Assembly (NCBI GenBank): GCA_002422125.1
Contig: DITF01000151.1
Coordinates: forward strand, 1-6,975
Length of the DNA stretch: 6,975 nt
Source: a bacterium UBP17_UBA6191
GTDB taxonomy: Bacteria > Muiribacteriota > UBA6191
Direction of reading: 5' to 3'
Positions 5,269 through 6,975 of this stretch are shown one piece after another. A program made the position numbers and the translations under genes. Under the pieces are notes generated by a model. The model saw only the letters and a program-made list of their open reading frames with translations. It did not search any database and had not been told where the DNA came from. Position 1 is the stretch's first letter; the number at the start of each line of letters is the position of its first letter.

Positions 5269-6718
5269 AACCCAAACGAGTAAGCGCTAATTCAAGCCTC
5301 CGAATCAACTCATCGCGACCCATGACTTCTGCGAATTGAGCCAAATCAGGGCCATGAACTACTCCAGAAACCGCCACCCTGACTGGCATAAACAAAGCCT
5401 TACCTTTGATCTTATGCTCTTTTTGAATGGTTTTCAAATGCTCCTTAAAGTCATCGGCACTTAAATTCTCTGCTCCAGATGCTAAAAGATCTTTTAGGGC
5501 CAGAAACAACTGAGAATTGCTTTCAATTTTCAAAATTTCCTGGATTTCGGCTGAACTAAGATCAAAATCCTCGGGCCTGGTAGTAAAAATTGGAATGTGC
5601 TGTAAAATGTCCTGAGGTTTATCCAGATTAGGTCTGACGGCCTCAAGTGCCTTTAAAAGTCTTGTTTCTCCCAGAACTTCATGAGCCTCAGCCGGAATCT
5701 GCGGCATAATCAGGGACAAATACCTTTCCCATGAAATCCGGCTCTTTAAATACTGGGCGTTCATCCAGTCCAATTTCTCCCTATCAAACACAGCCCCGGA
5801 TTTACTAACTCTCTCCAGACTAAATTCCTGAATCAACTCGGCTACGGAAAAAATTTCGCGATTATCGGAGGGGTGCCATCCCAAAAGGGATAAAAAATTC
5901 AAAAGGGCCTCTTCAAAATACCCAGCCTGCAAAAAATCCTCGACGGCAACATCTCCCTGGCGTTTTGAAAGTTTGGATTTATCCGGGTTTAAAAGCAAAG
6001 GCAAATGGGCAAACTTGGGAGCATCCCACCCAAAAAACTGATACAAAAGCAAATGTTTTGGGGTAGAGGAGAGCCACTCTTCCCCGCGAATCACATGGGT
6101 GATCTCCATCTCATGATCATCAACTACATTGGCAAAATGATAGGTTGGGAACCCATCTGATTTAATCAGAACCTGATCATCTACGGTATTCACCTGAAAG
6201 CCGACCTTACCACGAATCAAATCATCAACCACCACCTGACCAGAGTCTGGAACTTTCAGACGAATCACATAAGGTTCCTTGGCCAACTTTTCAGAGATCT
6301 CTTCAGGGCTTAGAGTTTTACAGTGCCCATCGTATTTAGGTGGCAAGCCCAACAGGGTTTGCTCGGCACGCATCTTATCCAGTCTATCGGCTGTGCAAAA
6401 ACAAGGATAGGCATGATGGTTGTCTAAAAGAATCTTGATTTTGTCCTGATAAATATCCAATCTCTGACTCTGATAATAAGGTCCCTTACTACCACCACAG
6501 TCAGGCCCTTCATCGTGTTGAATGCCTAACTTCTTCATCACCATAAGCAGGTTTTCCACTGCCCCTTCCACAAATCTGGTCTGATCCGTATCCTCAATTC
6601 TTAAGAGATACTGTCCCCCGTGATGTCTGGCAAACAGATAACAATACAGGGCGGTACGGACAGAACCCACATGAACATAACCGGTGGGTGATGGGGCAAA
6701 ACGGGTACGAACGGTCAT
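5267..6718 (-). CDS. gltX: Glutamyl-tRNA synthetase
   Basis: GltX is a class I synthetase that attaches glutamate to tRNA-Glu in the cytoplasm. The 483-residue length is typical. The Rossmann catalytic domain starts with RFAPSPTGYVHVGS (6-19), where HVGS is the HIGH motif, followed by IEDTD (41-45). The glutamate/tRNA site includes FPTYHFANVVDDHEM (190-204), and KLSKR (249-253) is the KMSKS equivalent. The helical anticodon-binding region runs from about 315 to the end and contains HGPDL (455-459). A zinc-site remnant shows C106, C108 and C133 with the standard 24-residue gap, but T135 sits where E. coli has its fourth ligand, a histidine. GGAG lies 4 nt before the ATG. The start is certain because MTVRTRFAPSPTG is the canonical N-terminus. 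It follows pfkA by 33 bp and probably leads a four-gene operon. Whether it discriminates tRNA-Glu from tRNA-Gln cannot be judged here. Confidence 0.97.
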   Translation of the reverse strand: MTVRTRFAPSPTGYVHVGSVRTALYCYLFARHHGGQYLLRIEDTDQTRFVEGAVENLLMVMKKLGIQHDEGPDCGGSKGPYYQSQRLDIYQDKIKILLDNHHAYPCFCTADRLDKMRAEQTLLGLPPKYDGHCKTLSPEEISEKLAKEPYVIRLKVPDSGQVVVDDLIRGKVGFQVNTVDDQVLIKSDGFPTYHFANVVDDHEMEITHVIRGEEWLSSTPKHLLLYQFFGWDAPKFAHLPLLLNPDKSKLSKRQGDVAVEDFLQAGYFEEALLNFLSLLGWHPSDNREIFSVAELIQEFSLERVSKSGAVFDREKLDWMNAQYLKSRISWERYLSLIMPQIPAEAHEVLGETRLLKALEAVRPNLDKPQDILQHIPIFTTRPEDFDLSSAEIQEILKIESNSQLFLALKDLLASGAENLSADDFKEHLKTIQKEHKIKGKALFMPVRVAVSGVVHGPDLAQFAEVMGRDELIRRLELALTRLG

Positions 6719-6750
6719 ATTACTCCAAAGTCAAATCAGAAATCGGGCGC

Positions 6751-6756
6751 ATTATA
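6751..6756 (-). promoter_or_regulatory. Likely -10 box of a gltX promoter
   Basis: The minus strand shows a perfect TATAAT whose TAA is the pfkA stop codon. A start near 6744 would give a leader of about 26 nt that includes the gltX ribosome site. The -35 region at the right distance, inside the pfkA 3' end, is weak (TCGCAA at 6779-6774, 17-nt spacer, three of six matches). Strength without an activator is therefore uncertain, and a chance match in codons is possible. Confidence 0.42.
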
Positions 6757-6975
6757 CGGCTTTTAGCACCATATTGCGAGGTTGCCTTGTAACTTCCAAA
6801 ACCGATTCCCAAAGCAAAGAATCAGGATGAATTTTTCGTCGGGTGGAAATGGCACAGTGCATAGGAACATGATTAAAAATTCTACTCCAGTATCCGGCCA
6901 TCATGGCTGTTTTTCCGGCCATGGCCGCATGCACGGCCGCCTGTCCTAATCTTAAACAGAAAAGAGCATCAATCC
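6752..6975 (-). CDS. pfkA: 6-phosphofructokinase, C-terminal 74 residues, cut by window edge
   Basis: Phosphofructokinase phosphorylates fructose 6-phosphate to fructose 1,6-bisphosphate, the committed step of glycolysis. The reading frame stays open to the right edge, beginning ...IDALFCLRLGQAAVHAAMAG. The stretches GQAAVHAAMAGKT, GYWSRIFNHVP and WESVLEVTRQP match the C-terminal end of the PfkA family, where AVHAAMAGKT and the FTHVP-like turn are highly conserved. The family's usual histidine and arginines near the fructose-6-phosphate site lie in this region (for example H at FNHVP). The nucleotide-binding residues that separate ATP- from pyrophosphate-dependent enzymes lie outside the window, so the phosphate donor is not settled. 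An internal GTG at 6934 is the Val of AVHAAM, not a start. No terminator follows; gltX begins 33 bp later, so read-through is likely. Confidence 0.88.
   Translation of the reverse strand, partial: IDALFCLRLGQAAVHAAMAGKTAMMAGYWSRIFNHVPMHCAISTRRKIHPDSLLWESVLEVTRQPRNMVLKAV

Noticed and set aside
5267..6718. HVGS in place of HIGH in GltX as an active-site anomaly
   Set aside because: Variation at the second and fourth positions is common in functional glutamyl-tRNA synthetases.
1..6975. Search for a novel defence, mobile or CRISPR system
   Set aside because: No direct-repeat arrays, transposase, integrase, nuclease, toxin-like pair or tRNA-flanked insertion was seen; gene content is core metabolism with tight, conserved-looking spacing.

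Overview
The window is a compact, ordinary-looking stretch of bacterial chromosome. By eye its base composition is slightly AT-rich. It holds housekeeping genes with almost no spacer DNA, and all features but one read on the minus strand. The class A-type RNase P RNA, the exported GH13 enzyme and the His-box membrane hydroxylase point to a Gram-negative, proteobacteria-like host. A Bdellovibrionota or former 'deltaproteobacterial' origin is only my impression from the protein style and gene mix.

Reading along the minus strand from the right edge, the window opens with the last 74 codons of a 6-phosphofructokinase (pfkA, cut by the window end). After 33 bp comes gltX (glutamyl-tRNA synthetase), with a perfect TATAAT overlapping the pfkA stop codon. 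gltX leads a tight run: a 155-aa membrane-anchored protein of unknown function (7-bp gap, ribosome site inside the gltX stop), a fatty acid hydroxylase/sterol desaturase-family membrane protein (ATGA overlap), and a PduO-type cob(I)alamin adenosyltransferase (3-bp gap). These four probably share one transcript.

The only plus-strand gene is rsmE (16S rRNA m3U1498 methyltransferase, a divergent version). Its last 46 bp overlap the end of the adenosyltransferase gene tail to tail. Its 5' side lies across an 83-bp divergent spacer from a gene for an exported GH13 debranching enzyme (pullulanase/isoamylase/GlgX type). A small NTF2/SnoaL-like gene follows that enzyme at 4 bp. The left edge holds the first ~77 nt of rnpB (RNase P RNA) on the minus strand, with a good promoter just upstream and no visible terminator separating it from the preceding genes.

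The protein genes serve glycolysis, tRNA charging, B12 cofactor activation, rRNA modification and alpha-glucan breakdown. I see no mobile element, CRISPR array, toxin-antitoxin pair, phage or defence gene, and no clear novel multi-gene system. The most worthwhile items are the unknown membrane protein in the gltX operon, the divergent RsmE with its 3' coding overlap, and the debranching enzyme/NTF2-like pair.
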